64,000 nt of DNA from contig NZ_CP047130.1 in NCBI RefSeq assembly GCF_009832865.1, forward strand, positions 1,736,001 to 1,800,000, written 5' to 3'. Source of the stretch: Colwellia sp. 20A7. GTDB taxonomy: Bacteria > Pseudomonadota > Gammaproteobacteria > Enterobacterales > Alteromonadaceae. The notes under the pieces were generated by a model that was given only the letters and a program-made list of their open reading frames with translations, did no database searches and was not told the origin of the DNA. Position numbers and translations under genes: made by a program. Below are positions 53,771 to 62,950 of the stretch, piece by piece; the first letter of the stretch is position 1; every line of letters starts with the position of its first letter.

Positions 53771-56041
53771 TTATTCTAATTCTTCATTGCTAGATTTTAA
53801 AGGTGATGTGTTGTCACTATTACTTACTTGTAAGAGATCTTTTTGTTCTTGGGCTTTTTTAGCGTTTACCTTAGCTTTAGCTTTAGCTTTTGCAACGGCA
53901 GCCGCAATTCTAGCTTTTTTATCATCAGCTTGGCTTGTTGCTTGTTCTGCCTGATTATCATCGGAGCTAGGTAAAGAATGCTCTTTTTCGCTATTCTTTT
54001 TCGCTTTAGCTTTTGCAACGGCAGCTGCAATTCTAGTTTTTTTGTCATCAGCTTGGCTTATTGCTTGTTCTGCCTGATTATTATCGGAGCTAGGTAAAGA
54101 ATGCTCTTTTTCGCTATTCTTTTTCGCTTTAGCTTTTGCAACGGCAGCTGCAATTCTAGCTTTTTTGTCATCAGTTTGGTTTATTACTTGTTCTACCTGA
54201 TTATCATCTGAACTAGGTAAAGAATGTTCTTGTTCATTATTCTTTTTTGCTTTAGCTTTTGCAATAGCTGCTGCTATTCTAGCTTTTTTGTCATCAGCTG
54301 GGCTTGTTGCTTGCTCTACCTTGCTATTATCTGAGCTAGGTAAAGTTTGTTCTTGTTCATTCTTCTTTTGCATCAGCTTTTTGGCTTTTGCTCTGGCAAT
54401 GGCTGCTTGCACTTGTGACTTATCATTCTGTTCTTCAGTATCGGCAACAGGCGCATCATTATTATTTTCGATTGCTTGTTTTTTGGCTTTTACCCGAGCA
54501 AGTGCTGCAGCAACCGCTGAGCTTGCCGTTCCACCATCAGCGGTTTTTTTATCCATAGTCGCTTTACGAGCTGCAGCCGCTTTTTTATGTTTTTCTTCAC
54601 GTTCAGCTTTTTCTTTCTCTAAGCGGAGCTTTCGGGCTTCAAATCTTACTTTCGCTTTTTCTGCTTTTATATCGAGTTGTTGCTGTTGGCGTATTTCTGC
54701 TTTGGCAACGCGATAATACTGCACTAATGGAATTTGGCTAGGACAAACATAAGCACATGCTCCACAATCAATGCAATCAAATAAATTTAATTTGAGTAGT
54801 TGTGGATGATCTTTAGCCTTAGCGCTCCATTGCATCTCTTGTGGCAATAATTGACTTGGACAAACTTCTGCACATTGACCACAGCGAATACATTCAACTT
54901 CATTTGAATTATTATCAAAGGCGCTCGGCATTTCTTTTTTGCTTGGCGCTAGAATACAATTACTCGTTTTAACAATGGGTACTAATTCATTTAAAATAGT
55001 AAACCCCATTAATGGGCCGCCCATGATCACTGGAGGAGTAGCGTTTGGACTTTCGGACGTAAAACCTGTTTGTTCTAGTAAATGGCTAACGGGTGTTCCA
55101 AGTAATGCCCAAACATTTTGGGGGTTACTTAGTGCTTGACCGGTAACCGTTACAACTCGTCTAATTAGCGGTATATCATTAATCACTGCATCACTAATGG
55201 CAAAACAAGTTGCGACATTTTGAACAATAATACCTGAATGAATAGGTAGGGCACCGCTCTTAATTTCTTTCCCGGTTAATATTTTTATAAGTTGTTTTTC
55301 GCCACCCGCAGGGTATTTAGTGGGGACTACACAAATTCTAATTTTATCAATATTTTTAGTTGCATGTTCTAATGCTTTTATCGCTTTAGGTTTATTATCT
55401 TCAATACCAATTAATATAAGTGTAGGGTTAAGTAATTGATCCAGTATTTTTATACCATCTATAATTGCTTCACTTTGCTCACACATTAATAAATCATCAG
55501 CAGTGATATAAGGCTCACATTCTGCTGCATTAATTATTAGAAAGTCTATATTAGGTTTTGTGTTAACTTTTATATGAGTCGGGAATCCAGCACCACCCAT
55601 ACCTGCAATACCGGCATCTGCGATTTTACTAACTATTTGTTCCGAGCTCAGTTTGGTGAAGTCTTGGCATATATTTCGTGGTTGCCAAGTATCTTCAAAA
55701 TCAACATCAATAAAAACACATAGTTCACTTAATGCTGATGGATGCGCTATAACTGATTTTTTTATATCACTAATAATACCACTGGTTGGGGCATGTATAG
55801 GAACCGTCATCGGGTTAGTGCTTTTTGTTAGTGGTTGACCTTTTAAAACTTTATCGCCAACGTTGACTAATAAATCTCCAGGGCTACCTATATGCTGCTG
55901 TAAAGGCAATATTAACTGTTTTGGTAAAGACAACTGCTTAATCGGTTTATTTGACGTCAGTGTTTTCTGTTCAGGTGGATGAATACCACCGTGAAAGTTC
56001 CAAAAATGATGCTGATTAATACGCTCGATTATAGTGTTCAT
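53771..56041 (-). CDS. rnfC: Rnf electron-transport complex subunit C
   Basis: The 756-residue product has the NADH/flavin-binding region in the first half (GIAGMGGAGFPTHIKVNTKP, INAAECEPYITADDLLMCEQ), two 4Fe-4S sites (CIRCGQCAEVCPSQLLP and CIDCGACAYVCPSQIPL), and a long Lys/Ala-rich tail. The tail includes four near-identical 41-residue units, each with KARIAAAVAKAKAKK and EHSLPSSDDNQ-like segments. RnfC/RsxC tails are commonly Ala-rich and variable. It is the peripheral subunit facing the cytoplasm. Start as in homologues (NTIIERINQHHFWNFHGGIH). Confidence 0.95.
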   Translation of the reverse strand: MNTIIERINQHHFWNFHGGIHPPEQKTLTSNKPIKQLSLPKQLILPLQQHIGSPGDLLVNVGDKVLKGQPLTKSTNPMTVPIHAPTSGIISDIKKSVIAHPSALSELCVFIDVDFEDTWQPRNICQDFTKLSSEQIVSKIADAGIAGMGGAGFPTHIKVNTKPNIDFLIINAAECEPYITADDLLMCEQSEAIIDGIKILDQLLNPTLILIGIEDNKPKAIKALEHATKNIDKIRICVVPTKYPAGGEKQLIKILTGKEIKSGALPIHSGIIVQNVATCFAISDAVINDIPLIRRVVTVTGQALSNPQNVWALLGTPVSHLLEQTGFTSESPNATPPVIMGGPLMGFTILNELVPIVKTSNCILAPSKKEMPSAFDNNSNEVECIRCGQCAEVCPSQLLPQEMQWSAKAKDHPQLLKLNLFDCIDCGACAYVCPSQIPLVQYYRVAKAEIRQQQQLDIKAEKAKVRFEARKLRLEKEKAEREEKHKKAAAARKATMDKKTADGGTASSAVAAALARVKAKKQAIENNNDAPVADTEEQNDKSQVQAAIARAKAKKLMQKKNEQEQTLPSSDNSKVEQATSPADDKKARIAAAIAKAKAKKNNEQEHSLPSSDDNQVEQVINQTDDKKARIAAAVAKAKAKKNSEKEHSLPSSDNNQAEQAISQADDKKTRIAAAVAKAKAKKNSEKEHSLPSSDDNQAEQATSQADDKKARIAAAVAKAKAKAKVNAKKAQEQKDLLQVSNSDNTSPLKSSNEELE
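53886..54377 (-). repeat. Four 123-bp tandem repeats in rnfC
   Basis: The marker GCTTTTGC on the plus strand recurs at 53886, 54009, 54132 and 54255, exactly 123 bp apart. Units encode 41 residues each and stay in frame, so repeat number can change without breaking the gene. A fifth, more diverged unit follows. Confidence 0.85.
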
Positions 56042-56049
56042 AATATTTT

Positions 56050-56604
56050 CTAATCTATTTGTTTTACAGCAATTTTATTTAAATCCCATTGCCAGTTTTG
56101 AATGGTTTCAGGAATAGGGCGCATTTCAATACAATCAACAGGACAAGGAGCGACACACAAGTCACAACCTGTACACTCATCAATAAGTATGGTGTGCATT
56201 TGTTTAGCGGCACCTAGAATGGCATCAACAGGACAAGCTTGAATACACTTGGTACAGCCAATACAGTCTTCCTCGATAATAAAAGCAACCGTTGGGCCTT
56301 TGTCCGCTTCATGGTTTTCATCTAACGGTTCAACATCAACACCAAGTAAGTCGGCAATTTTCTTTATGGTATCTTCACCACCCGGAGCGCATTTATTTAT
56401 GGCTTCTCCATTGGCAACAGCTTCAGCATAAGGTTTACAACCAGGGTAACCACATTGACCACATTGCGTTTGTGGCAGTAGTGCATCAAGTTGTTCAACG
56501 ATAGGGTCGCCTTCAACATGAAAGCGCACAGAAGCGTAACCTAAAATAGCCCCAAAAATTGCGGCGATAAGTCCTAAAACGAGTATAGCGATTAGAATGT
56601 TCAT
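56050..56604 (-). CDS. rnfB: Rnf electron-transport complex subunit B
   Basis: The 184-residue product has an N-terminal membrane helix ([20 protein letters not shown]), a 4Fe-4S motif ([20 protein letters not shown]), and a C-terminal double 4Fe-4S ferredoxin ([20 protein letters not shown] and [20 protein letters not shown]). It accepts electrons from ferredoxin and passes them on. It sits between rnfA (15 bp) and rnfC (8 bp). Confidence 0.95.
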   Translation of the reverse strand: MNILIAILVLGLIAAIFGAILGYASVRFHVEGDPIVEQLDALLPQTQCGQCGYPGCKPYAEAVANGEAINKCAPGGEDTIKKIADLLGVDVEPLDENHEADKGPTVAFIIEEDCIGCTKCIQACPVDAILGAAKQMHTILIDECTGCDLCVAPCPVDCIEMRPIPETIQNWQWDLNKIAVKQID

Positions 56605-56619
56605 TAATATGTTATTACC

Positions 56620-57201
56620 TTACATCTTTATTAGGCCAGAGAAGCCCATGAAAGCTAAAGACATTAAACCGGCAGTGATCATGGCAATTGCTGCGCCTTT
56701 GAAAGGTGTTGGAACATCAGCATTGACTAATTTTTCTCTCATAGCCGAAAACATAACTAAAACTAAAGAGAAACCTGCTGCAGCACCGAAGCCATATATA
56801 ATTGATTCAAAAAAGTTATGTTCTAATCTTAGGTTTAATAAAGCAACACCTAATACGGCACAGTTTGTGGTAATAAGTGGTAAAAAAATACCAAGTAATC
56901 GATAGAGACTGCTACTGGTTTTATGTACTACTATTTCAGTAAATTGCACAACAACAGCAATGACTAGAATAAAACTCATAGTCGTAAGGTATTCAAGATT
57001 TAGTGGCGCTAAAATATAGGTAGTAACCAAATAACTTAAAAGAGACGCTAACGTCATTACAAAGGTAGTAGCGAATGACATACCTATGGCAGTCTCGGTA
57101 CGAGATGATACCCCCATAAAAGGGCATAAACCAAGGAATTGCACTAATACAAAGTTATTCACTAGTACTGTGCCAATAAGTAGCAGAATATAATCAGTCA
57201 T
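56620..57201 (-). CDS. rnfA: Rnf electron-transport complex subunit A
   Basis: The 193-residue product is an integral membrane protein with six helices ([60 protein letters not shown]). NCAVLG is shared with RnfE, its paralogue. It is the first gene of the rnf operon; the promoter should lie in the 170 bp between it and the IS982 element. Confidence 0.95.
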   Translation of the reverse strand: MTDYILLLIGTVLVNNFVLVQFLGLCPFMGVSSRTETAIGMSFATTFVMTLASLLSYLVTTYILAPLNLEYLTTMSFILVIAVVVQFTEIVVHKTSSSLYRLLGIFLPLITTNCAVLGVALLNLRLEHNFFESIIYGFGAAAGFSLVLVMFSAMREKLVNADVPTPFKGAAIAMITAGLMSLAFMGFSGLIKM

Positions 57202-57364
57202 TTGCTTTTTAGATCAGGATGTTAGTTTTATCATATAATTTACATTATCCTTTGTTTTAAGGTATATAACAACACTAGTCTCAATGGGGATATAGATATT
57301 TACAATATTGCTTTATATTTTCGTTTTAAGTAAATATATGATGTGAAAAATGACCTAAAATAAT

Positions 57365-58387
57365 TAACTAACCTGAGATCTGGATAAGGTGCGGCATTTT
57401 AAGCACTCATAATGGACTGTTCCCTATCCGATAACTTAATACACGGCTTTTGTCTTTTTAAACAATAAGCAACTATTCCTGAAATTACATTAAGCATAAA
57501 ACCTGTTTCACTACGATGGCGGCTGTGCTCTATTTGAGATATGTTTTTAAGTTGATCATTCACTGTCTCTATTATGTATCTCTTTGATAGCATTGCCCGA
57601 TCAAAGGCTGATATTACTTTAGCTTTCATATTTTTTCGCACGGTCGTCACTAAGTCAATATCTGATTCCTTTAATGTCTGGCTCAAGTTTTTTCCAATGT
57701 ATCCCTTATCTGCATATAGCTTACCAGTAAGATTTTTACATAAGTCAGGTATTGGAGTTCGGTCATTTGTATTGCCCGGCGTAATATTCAAAGCAAGGAT
57801 TTCACCTTTATGATTAATCAATAGATGAAGCTTAAAGCCGAAAAACCAGCCCATTGTTCCTTTTCCTCGCTTAGCCGTATCTGCAAATACACGGTTACGT
57901 GGAATACGGATATTGTGACATACCTTTAGGCTTGTAGAATCTACAAATGCAATTCCTGTTGGCTCACCTTTCACCGTTTGAAAGTAAGCACACATTGGTA
58001 CAATAAGATCTGACATTGTATTGATGAAACGAGTGTAGCTGAGCAGCTCTGGGAAATCATCAGTCCAGTATCGTTGGACTAAACCAATATAGAAGTTTTT
58101 GAAATCTCTATGATTTGACTGATGAAATGCAATCATAATGCTCATTCGCTCGCTGGTAGACATTTTCGAACTACGTCTACGCTTGCGAGTACCGTCTGAT
58201 AGCAATTGTGCTTCCCATTTAGGTGAAAATTGATGACAAAAATCATCGACATCACAAAATATTTCCACTAAATTATCCATCTGCCCACCTTATTTGCTTT
58301 CAAATCGTTTCTTGGTCGAAAGATCTGATCGCTAGGTGGGTATTTAGTTCAATTTTTTATCTTCTTATCCAGAATTGAGGTTAACTA
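57365..58387 (-). mobile_element. IS982-family insertion sequence with 6-bp target duplication
   Basis: The element spans 57371-58381 (1011 bp). Inverted ends: ACCTGAGATCTGGATAAGG on the left, ACCTCAATTCTGGATAAG on the right (reverse complement), matching at 15 of 18 positions. TAACTA occurs on both sides (57365-57370 and 58382-58387), a 6-bp target-site duplication. It encodes an intact transposase. The insertion lies about 170 bp upstream of rnfA. Confidence 0.85.
57399..58280 (-). CDS. IS982-family transposase
   Basis: The 293-residue product has the IS982 layout: N-terminal FCDVDDFCHQFSPKWEAQLL, the SERMSIMIAFHQSNHRDFKN region, catalytic acidic residues in IAFVDSTSLKVCHNIRIPRN and KLYADKGYIGKNLSQTL, and a final Glu in RYIIETVNDQLKNISQIEHS (DDE-type). 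No frameshift. It occupies almost all of the IS. Confidence 0.95.
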   Translation of the reverse strand: MDNLVEIFCDVDDFCHQFSPKWEAQLLSDGTRKRRRSSKMSTSERMSIMIAFHQSNHRDFKNFYIGLVQRYWTDDFPELLSYTRFINTMSDLIVPMCAYFQTVKGEPTGIAFVDSTSLKVCHNIRIPRNRVFADTAKRGKGTMGWFFGFKLHLLINHKGEILALNITPGNTNDRTPIPDLCKNLTGKLYADKGYIGKNLSQTLKESDIDLVTTVRKNMKAKVISAFDRAMLSKRYIIETVNDQLKNISQIEHSRHRSETGFMLNVISGIVAYCLKRQKPCIKLSDREQSIMSA

Positions 58388-58445
58388 GCATTAAATGTGG
58401 GTTACAGTTAATGCTAGTTGATAATCAAATTGCGTTGTTCAGTTA

Positions 58446-60359
58446 TTACAGTGTTTTAGGTTTTCCTATGTAAAAACCTTGGCATCCATCAATAAGTAAC
58501 TTTTCTAAAGTATGTTTTTCTTCTTGGCTTTCAACACTTTCAGCTAATACATTAATACTTAATCTATGTGCTAAATCGACCATTAAACGTAAGAAATATT
58601 GGTTGTTTTTATCATCATCAATATCACGAGTATAAGAGCTATCCATTTTAATGTAATCAGGTGTTAAATCCCTAAAGAATTTAAATGACGTTAAACCAAC
58701 ACCAAAACGTTCAACGGTTACTTTAGACCCAACTCGATGTAACATATCAATTAAGCGTTTACTTGTTTTAATATTTTGTTGTAATCCGTATTCTGTTATT
58801 TCAAAGACTAATATTCGTGCAACTTTGCTTTCACGTAATAACTTACGCTCTAACCAAACGATAAAGTGTTCATCACTTATACTGCGTGCATTAAGGTTTA
58901 TACCAAAGCTATGGTCATGCATGTTTTTCTGGTTAATTACATCGATAGTCGTTTCAATAATAAGTTTATCAATTGCTGTTATTTTATCGAGCTTCTCTGC
59001 CATCGCTAAAAAAGAAGAGGTAGGTAGCATATCTTCATTTGAATTCAGGAATCGGGCTAAAACTTCTCCATAAACCTTACTATTACGTCCGCTTGGTTGA
59101 ATTGGTTGTACTAAAAGGGTTACACGTCGATTTTCTATAACACTGTCTATTTCTTGTCGCCAATTTTGATTGCCATAGTTAGCACTATTTTTTTGTAATA
59201 TATCAGTGTCAGTTTGTGAGTACCAAGAATTTGGTGCTTGGGTTTGTGCTATGCTAACGCTAGTATCTACTAAGGCAAGTAGTTCACCTAAAGGCTTAGA
59301 TTTATCAAATGAAACTAACCCCGTATAAGCAACAGATTCTAATTCAGAAGAAAGTTGGTAAGCATTAAATAAGGCGGTTAATTCAGTGGTGAAAATTTCA
59401 GCTTCTTTTAATTTTATATTAGGTAATATACAAGCAAAATCAGAGCTATTTAATCTAAATAACCTTCCGTCAGGATAAGGTGAAAGTGCTCTTTTAAGAA
59501 GGTTTGCCACTTGTGCAATATAACTATCACCTTCTTTATATCCATGTATTTGGTTAATTGTTTGCAACTCGGAGCAACGTGTTATAGATAAAACACCAAA
59601 TTTAACAGGGCTATCTTGTCTTATTTGATTATCATAAAACTGGACAAAACGGCTACGATTATCAAGTTTTGTTAAATGATCAACATAAGCGGCTTGTTCT
59701 AAATGAGTAACACTTTCTAATTGTTGAGCCATCAATAATTTTATATCAGCAATCCCTTGTTGTAACTCAGGGATTTCTAACAGTTTACTATCTGGAATAG
59801 TTTCTTTTTTATTATCTACAGTAGTGTTGTTTATTAAAGCAAAATCATTTTTTATTTGTTGACTAATAATATCAAACATTGCTTTATGTCGTTTTGTACT
59901 CATTGCAACGGCAAAAACAACTAACAGTAAGGATACAATTGTTGAAATAACAATTATCACGAGTACTAACGTTAATTCGCCTTGAAAGTTAAGTTGATAA
60001 TTGATTTTTAGTGGAAAATCATCAAACGTGACCTGTTTTATTTCAGGGGTAACAAATGGGATGATGAGGCTTGTGTTTGTGTTCTTAAAGTCTGATAACT
60101 TGTTACCGGTTAAATTATAAATAGTTAAACTATTATAATTTGATATTTCTTTGAGTTGGTTTAACAGGTTGTTGGCCGTTTGCTGTTCATTATTAGTTAA
60201 CTCAATTTGTTGAGTTAACGCAGTAATGATTTGAGTATGCTTATCGGCTTTACTTTCAAGTAAAGAAGACAACATAATGGTTGAAACAGTACTGATGGAT
60301 ATGATGAAAAATATCGCTAAGCTAATGTTTCTTAATAACAATTGTGAAAAAGTATACAT
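58446..60359 (-). CDS. Degenerate GGDEF-EAL signalling protein (LapD/CsrD-like)
   Basis: The 637-residue product has an N-terminal membrane helix, a periplasmic region of about 110 residues, a second helix (LTLVLVIIVISTIVSLLLVV) and then GGDEF and EAL domains. The GGDEF motif reads NSSDF and the EAL motif EVL. The catalytic DDFG is replaced by ERFGVGL, while FEITE and YIKMD are kept. It therefore probably neither makes nor cleaves c-di-GMP and acts as a receptor or a regulator; LapD (adhesin control) and CsrD/MshH (RNase E targeting of Csr RNAs) are the known degenerate examples. The topology is closer to LapD. Confidence 0.8.
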   Translation of the reverse strand: MYTFSQLLLRNISLAIFFIISISTVSTIMLSSLLESKADKHTQIITALTQQIELTNNEQQTANNLLNQLKEISNYNSLTIYNLTGNKLSDFKNTNTSLIIPFVTPEIKQVTFDDFPLKINYQLNFQGELTLVLVIIVISTIVSLLLVVFAVAMSTKRHKAMFDIISQQIKNDFALINNTTVDNKKETIPDSKLLEIPELQQGIADIKLLMAQQLESVTHLEQAAYVDHLTKLDNRSRFVQFYDNQIRQDSPVKFGVLSITRCSELQTINQIHGYKEGDSYIAQVANLLKRALSPYPDGRLFRLNSSDFACILPNIKLKEAEIFTTELTALFNAYQLSSELESVAYTGLVSFDKSKPLGELLALVDTSVSIAQTQAPNSWYSQTDTDILQKNSANYGNQNWRQEIDSVIENRRVTLLVQPIQPSGRNSKVYGEVLARFLNSNEDMLPTSSFLAMAEKLDKITAIDKLIIETTIDVINQKNMHDHSFGINLNARSISDEHFIVWLERKLLRESKVARILVFEITEYGLQQNIKTSKRLIDMLHRVGSKVTVERFGVGLTSFKFFRDLTPDYIKMDSSYTRDIDDDKNNQYFLRLMVDLAHRLSINVLAESVESQEEKHTLEKLLIDGCQGFYIGKPKTL

Positions 60360-60534
60360 ATTAAGTTAAATTACTCCAGAAAATAGCAGCAAATAAAAAA
60401 CCTGCTTAGCTAATATTAAATATTATAAATGGCTTTGTAGCGCTATTATTTTATTTATACTAACTTATTGTTATACGTATGTTAATTTTTTCTGCTAATT
60501 TGCCCCCATTTTTAACTATAATTGTTAATCAGGC
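60360..60534. other. Spacer between the signalling gene and the rimP promoter
   Basis: AT-rich; I see only divergent promoter material and no gene. Confidence 0.35.
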
Positions 60535-60563
60535 TTGCGCTTAGCCTCTCTCCCTTATATAAT
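60535..60563 (+). promoter_or_regulatory. Sigma-70 promoter for the rimP-nusA-infB operon
   Basis: TTGCGC (60535-60540) and a perfect TATAAT (60558-60563) are spaced 17 bp. Transcription should start near 60570, at the foot of the first hairpin. Confidence 0.7.
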
Positions 60564-60567
60564 CTCA

Positions 60568-60602
60568 CCTGTTAATTTTAGCGTTAAAGTAAAATTAACA
60601 GG
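60568..60602 (+). promoter_or_regulatory. 13-bp hairpin at the 5' end of the rimP leader
   Basis: CCTGTTAATTTTA (60568-60580) and TAAAATTAACAGG (60590-60602) are exact complements with a 9-nt loop. It lies at the predicted transcript start, where it could protect the RNA 5' end or bind a protein. Confidence 0.65.
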
Positions 60603-60609
60603 TAACAAG

Positions 60610-60690
60610 ATGTCACTGAAGAGTTATCTACTGTTAATACAGGCGATGGTTCCTATTCTTGTTACTGATGTTCTTTTTTATACTTGTTAG
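60610..60690 (+). CDS. Possible 26-residue leader peptide of the rimP operon
   Basis: From ATG 60610 the frame reads MSLKSYLLLIQAMVPILVTD then VLFYTC and stop, a hydrophobic peptide. It ends just before the competing hairpins of the leader. The ribosome site is weak. It may be a chance frame, but its place fits translational attenuation. Confidence 0.3.
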   Translation: MSLKSYLLLIQAMVPILVTDVLFYTC

Positions 60691-60703
60691 TTTAAAATAA
60701 GAA

Positions 60704-60748
60704 CATGGGGTCAGTGATATAGGCCCCTTTTATGGGGTTTTTTTGTTT
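60704..60748 (+). terminator. Terminator with competing fold in the rimP leader
   Basis: GCCCC-TTTTAT-GGGG followed by TTTTTTT (60723-60745) is a terminator. The same CCCC can instead pair with GGGG in ATGGGGTCAGTGATATAGG (60704-60722). The two folds exclude each other, an attenuator-like arrangement. Confidence 0.55.
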
Positions 60749-60799
60749 TTAGTGCTTAAGTTTTATTAGTTAGCGTTAGTATTAAAAACAAAAATACAC

Positions 60800-60834
60800 A
60801 GCAAAAACATGCTGGGCTATATGCCCTTTTTTTG
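60800..60834 (+). terminator. Second terminator-like hairpin in the rimP leader
   Basis: CAGCA/TGCTG (60800-60815) overlaps GGGC-TATAT-GCCC (60815-60827), followed by seven T residues. Transcripts must read through this and the previous hairpin to reach rimP. Confidence 0.6.
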
Positions 60835-60843
60835 TACCTTAAA

Positions 60844-60870
60844 TTTTATTTAAGTAGTACTTAAATAAAA
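60844..60870 (+). promoter_or_regulatory. 13-bp palindrome just before the rimP ribosome site
   Basis: TTTTATTTAAGTA (60844-60856), a central G, then TACTTAAATAAAA (60858-60870). It directly precedes CAGGAG, the rimP Shine-Dalgarno. It could be an operator or a weak AU-rich hairpin controlling translation. Confidence 0.55.
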
Positions 60871-60883
60871 CAGGAGAAAAATA

Positions 60884-61339
60884 TTGGCTAAATTTGAACA
60901 AAAACTAACTGAGATGCTTCGTCCCGCAGTGGAAGAAACAGGTAAAGAATTACTGGGCGTTGAATTTATCAGTGCAGGTAATAATTCAGTTTTACGTTTG
61001 TTTATTGATCATGAAAATGGCATCGATGTTGATGATTGCGCAGAAGTTAGTCGTCAGGTAGGCGCTATTTTAGATGTCGAAGATCCAATAAGTAGTGAGT
61101 ACAATTTAGAAGTTTCATCACCAGGCATTGATAAACCATTGTTTGACATGGCGCATTTTAAATCAGTGATTGGTGAAACAGTAAACATTAAATTATCTAT
61201 GCCATTAAATGGCCGTCGAAAGTTCAAAGGAACTTTAGTTGCGATAGAAGACGACACATTGATAGTTGATGTCGATGGTAGTGATTATGAACTTGTTTTC
61301 AAAAATGTTGATAAAGCTAATCTTGTCGCACGTTTATAA
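60884..61339 (+). CDS. rimP: Ribosome maturation factor RimP
   Basis: The 151-residue product starts at TTG 60884 with CAGGAG 8 nt upstream. ELLGVEFISAGNNSVLRLFI then DHENGIDVDDCAEVSRQVGA, and YNLEVSSPGIDKPLFDMAHF, are diagnostic of RimP, which helps mature the small ribosomal subunit. First structural gene of the operon, 91 bp before nusA. TTG suggests deliberately modest translation. Confidence 0.95.
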   Translation: MAKFEQKLTEMLRPAVEETGKELLGVEFISAGNNSVLRLFIDHENGIDVDDCAEVSRQVGAILDVEDPISSEYNLEVSSPGIDKPLFDMAHFKSVIGETVNIKLSMPLNGRRKFKGTLVAIEDDTLIVDVDGSDYELVFKNVDKANLVARL

Positions 61340-61430
61340 GAACCAAATTAAATAAAGAATTTTAAGTTTAATAAAAGTAGTTATTCTATTTTGAATGAAT
61401 AGTTACTCAAAAAATTAGGGCTAAAAGAGC

Positions 61431-62927
61431 ATGAGTAAAGAGATATTACTGGTTGTTGATGCGGTATCAAATGAAAAAGCATTACCTAGAGAGAGTATTT
61501 TTGAGGCAATGGAAACTGCTTTAGAAACAGCGACCAAAAAAAAATATGAGGGTGATATTATCGTACGTGTATGTATTGATCGTATCTCGGGTGAATTTGA
61601 TACATTCCGTCGCTGGCTAATCGTTGCAGACAACGGTGAACCTATGGAAAACCCTTATGCAGAAATTAGTTTAGCAGCTGCTCAATATGAGAATGCAGAA
61701 TTAAATGTTGGTGATTATGTAGAAGATCAAATTGAGTCAGTAAAATTTGATCGTGTTACTACACAAACAGCTAAGCAAGTTATCGTTCAAAAAATTCGCG
61801 AAGCAGAACGTGCTTTAATTGTTGAAGCTTACCAAGAACAAGTTGGTGAACTAGTAACAGGTGTTGTTAAAAAATCTAGCCGTGAAAGCGTTATATTAGA
61901 TTTAGGTAACAATGCAGAAGCGATAATTTATCGTGATGATATGTTACCACGTGAAAGCTTCCGTCCAGGTGATAGAGTTCGTGGTTTATTATATGAAATA
62001 AAACCAGAAGCACGTGGCGCTCAATTATTTGTTAGCCGTACTAAACCAGAAATGCTAATTGAGCTTTTCCGTGTTGAAGTACCAGAGATTGGCGAAGAAA
62101 TGCTTGAGATTAAAGGCGCAGCTCGCGATCCTGGTTCACGCGCTAAAATTGCTGTAAAAAGTAATGACAAGCGTATTGACCCTGTTGGTGCTTGTGTTGG
62201 TATGCGTGGTTCACGTGTACAAGCGGTGTCAGGTGAGCTAGGCGGAGAGCGTGTTGATATCGTCTTGTACGATGACAACGTTGCTCAATATGTTATTAAC
62301 GCTATGTCACCAGCTGAAGTTGCTTCAATTATTGTTGATGAAGACAAAGGTACAATGGATATTGCTGTTGAAGAAAGCAATCTAGCCATGGCTATTGGTC
62401 GTAGTGGTCAAAACATTCGTTTAGCAAGCCAATTAACTGGCTGGGAACTAAATGTAATGACTGTTGCTGACATGAAAGAGAAGCATCAAGCAGAAAACGA
62501 TAAAGTACTCAATTTATTTATTGAAAAATTAGATCTAGATGAAGATTTTGCCACATTATTGTCTGATGAAGGTTTTACTTCTCTAGAAGAAATAGCCTAT
62601 GTACCTGTAGCAGAAATGTTAGAGATAGATGGCTTAACAGAAGAAATTATTGAAGAGCTTCGTGAGCGTGCTAAAGAAGCCCTAACAACTCAAGCCCTAG
62701 CAAGTGAAGAAACGTTAGAAGGCGCAGAGCCAGCAGCTGATTTACTAGCGTTGGACGGCTTAGAACGTCATTTAGCTTTTGTATTAGCAAGTAGAGGTAT
62801 TTGTACACTCGAAGACTTGGCTGAACAAGGTATTGATGAAATTAGCGATATAGAAGAATTAACTGAAACCAAAGCGGGTGAGCTAATAATGGCTGCACGT
62901 AACATTTGTTGGTTTAACGAAGAATAA
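61431..62927 (+). CDS. nusA: Transcription elongation/termination factor NusA
   Basis: The 498-residue product has the N-terminal polymerase-binding domain ([20 protein letters not shown]), S1 ([20 protein letters not shown]), two KH domains ([20 protein letters not shown] and [20 protein letters not shown]) and two C-terminal acidic HhH repeats ([40 protein letters not shown]). It modulates pausing, termination and antitermination. In E. coli it autoregulates its operon, so the terminators in the leader upstream of rimP are natural targets. Confidence 0.97.
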   Translation: MSKEILLVVDAVSNEKALPRESIFEAMETALETATKKKYEGDIIVRVCIDRISGEFDTFRRWLIVADNGEPMENPYAEISLAAAQYENAELNVGDYVEDQIESVKFDRVTTQTAKQVIVQKIREAERALIVEAYQEQVGELVTGVVKKSSRESVILDLGNNAEAIIYRDDMLPRESFRPGDRVRGLLYEIKPEARGAQLFVSRTKPEMLIELFRVEVPEIGEEMLEIKGAARDPGSRAKIAVKSNDKRIDPVGACVGMRGSRVQAVSGELGGERVDIVLYDDNVAQYVINAMSPAEVASIIVDEDKGTMDIAVEESNLAMAIGRSGQNIRLASQLTGWELNVMTVADMKEKHQAENDKVLNLFIEKLDLDEDFATLLSDEGFTSLEEIAYVPVAEMLEIDGLTEEIIEELRERAKEALTTQALASEETLEGAEPAADLLALDGLERHLAFVLASRGICTLEDLAEQGIDEISDIEELTETKAGELIMAARNICWFNEE

Positions 62928-62950
62928 ATAACACCGGGAGAATAGTGTAA

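Noticed and set aside
53886..54377. Regular 123-bp repeats as a CRISPR array
   Set aside because: Units are contiguous coding repeats without spacers, inside rnfC.
60570..60880. Expected initiator tRNA (metY) before rimP
   Set aside because: No cloverleaf or CAT anticodon arrangement is present; the stretch is hairpins only.
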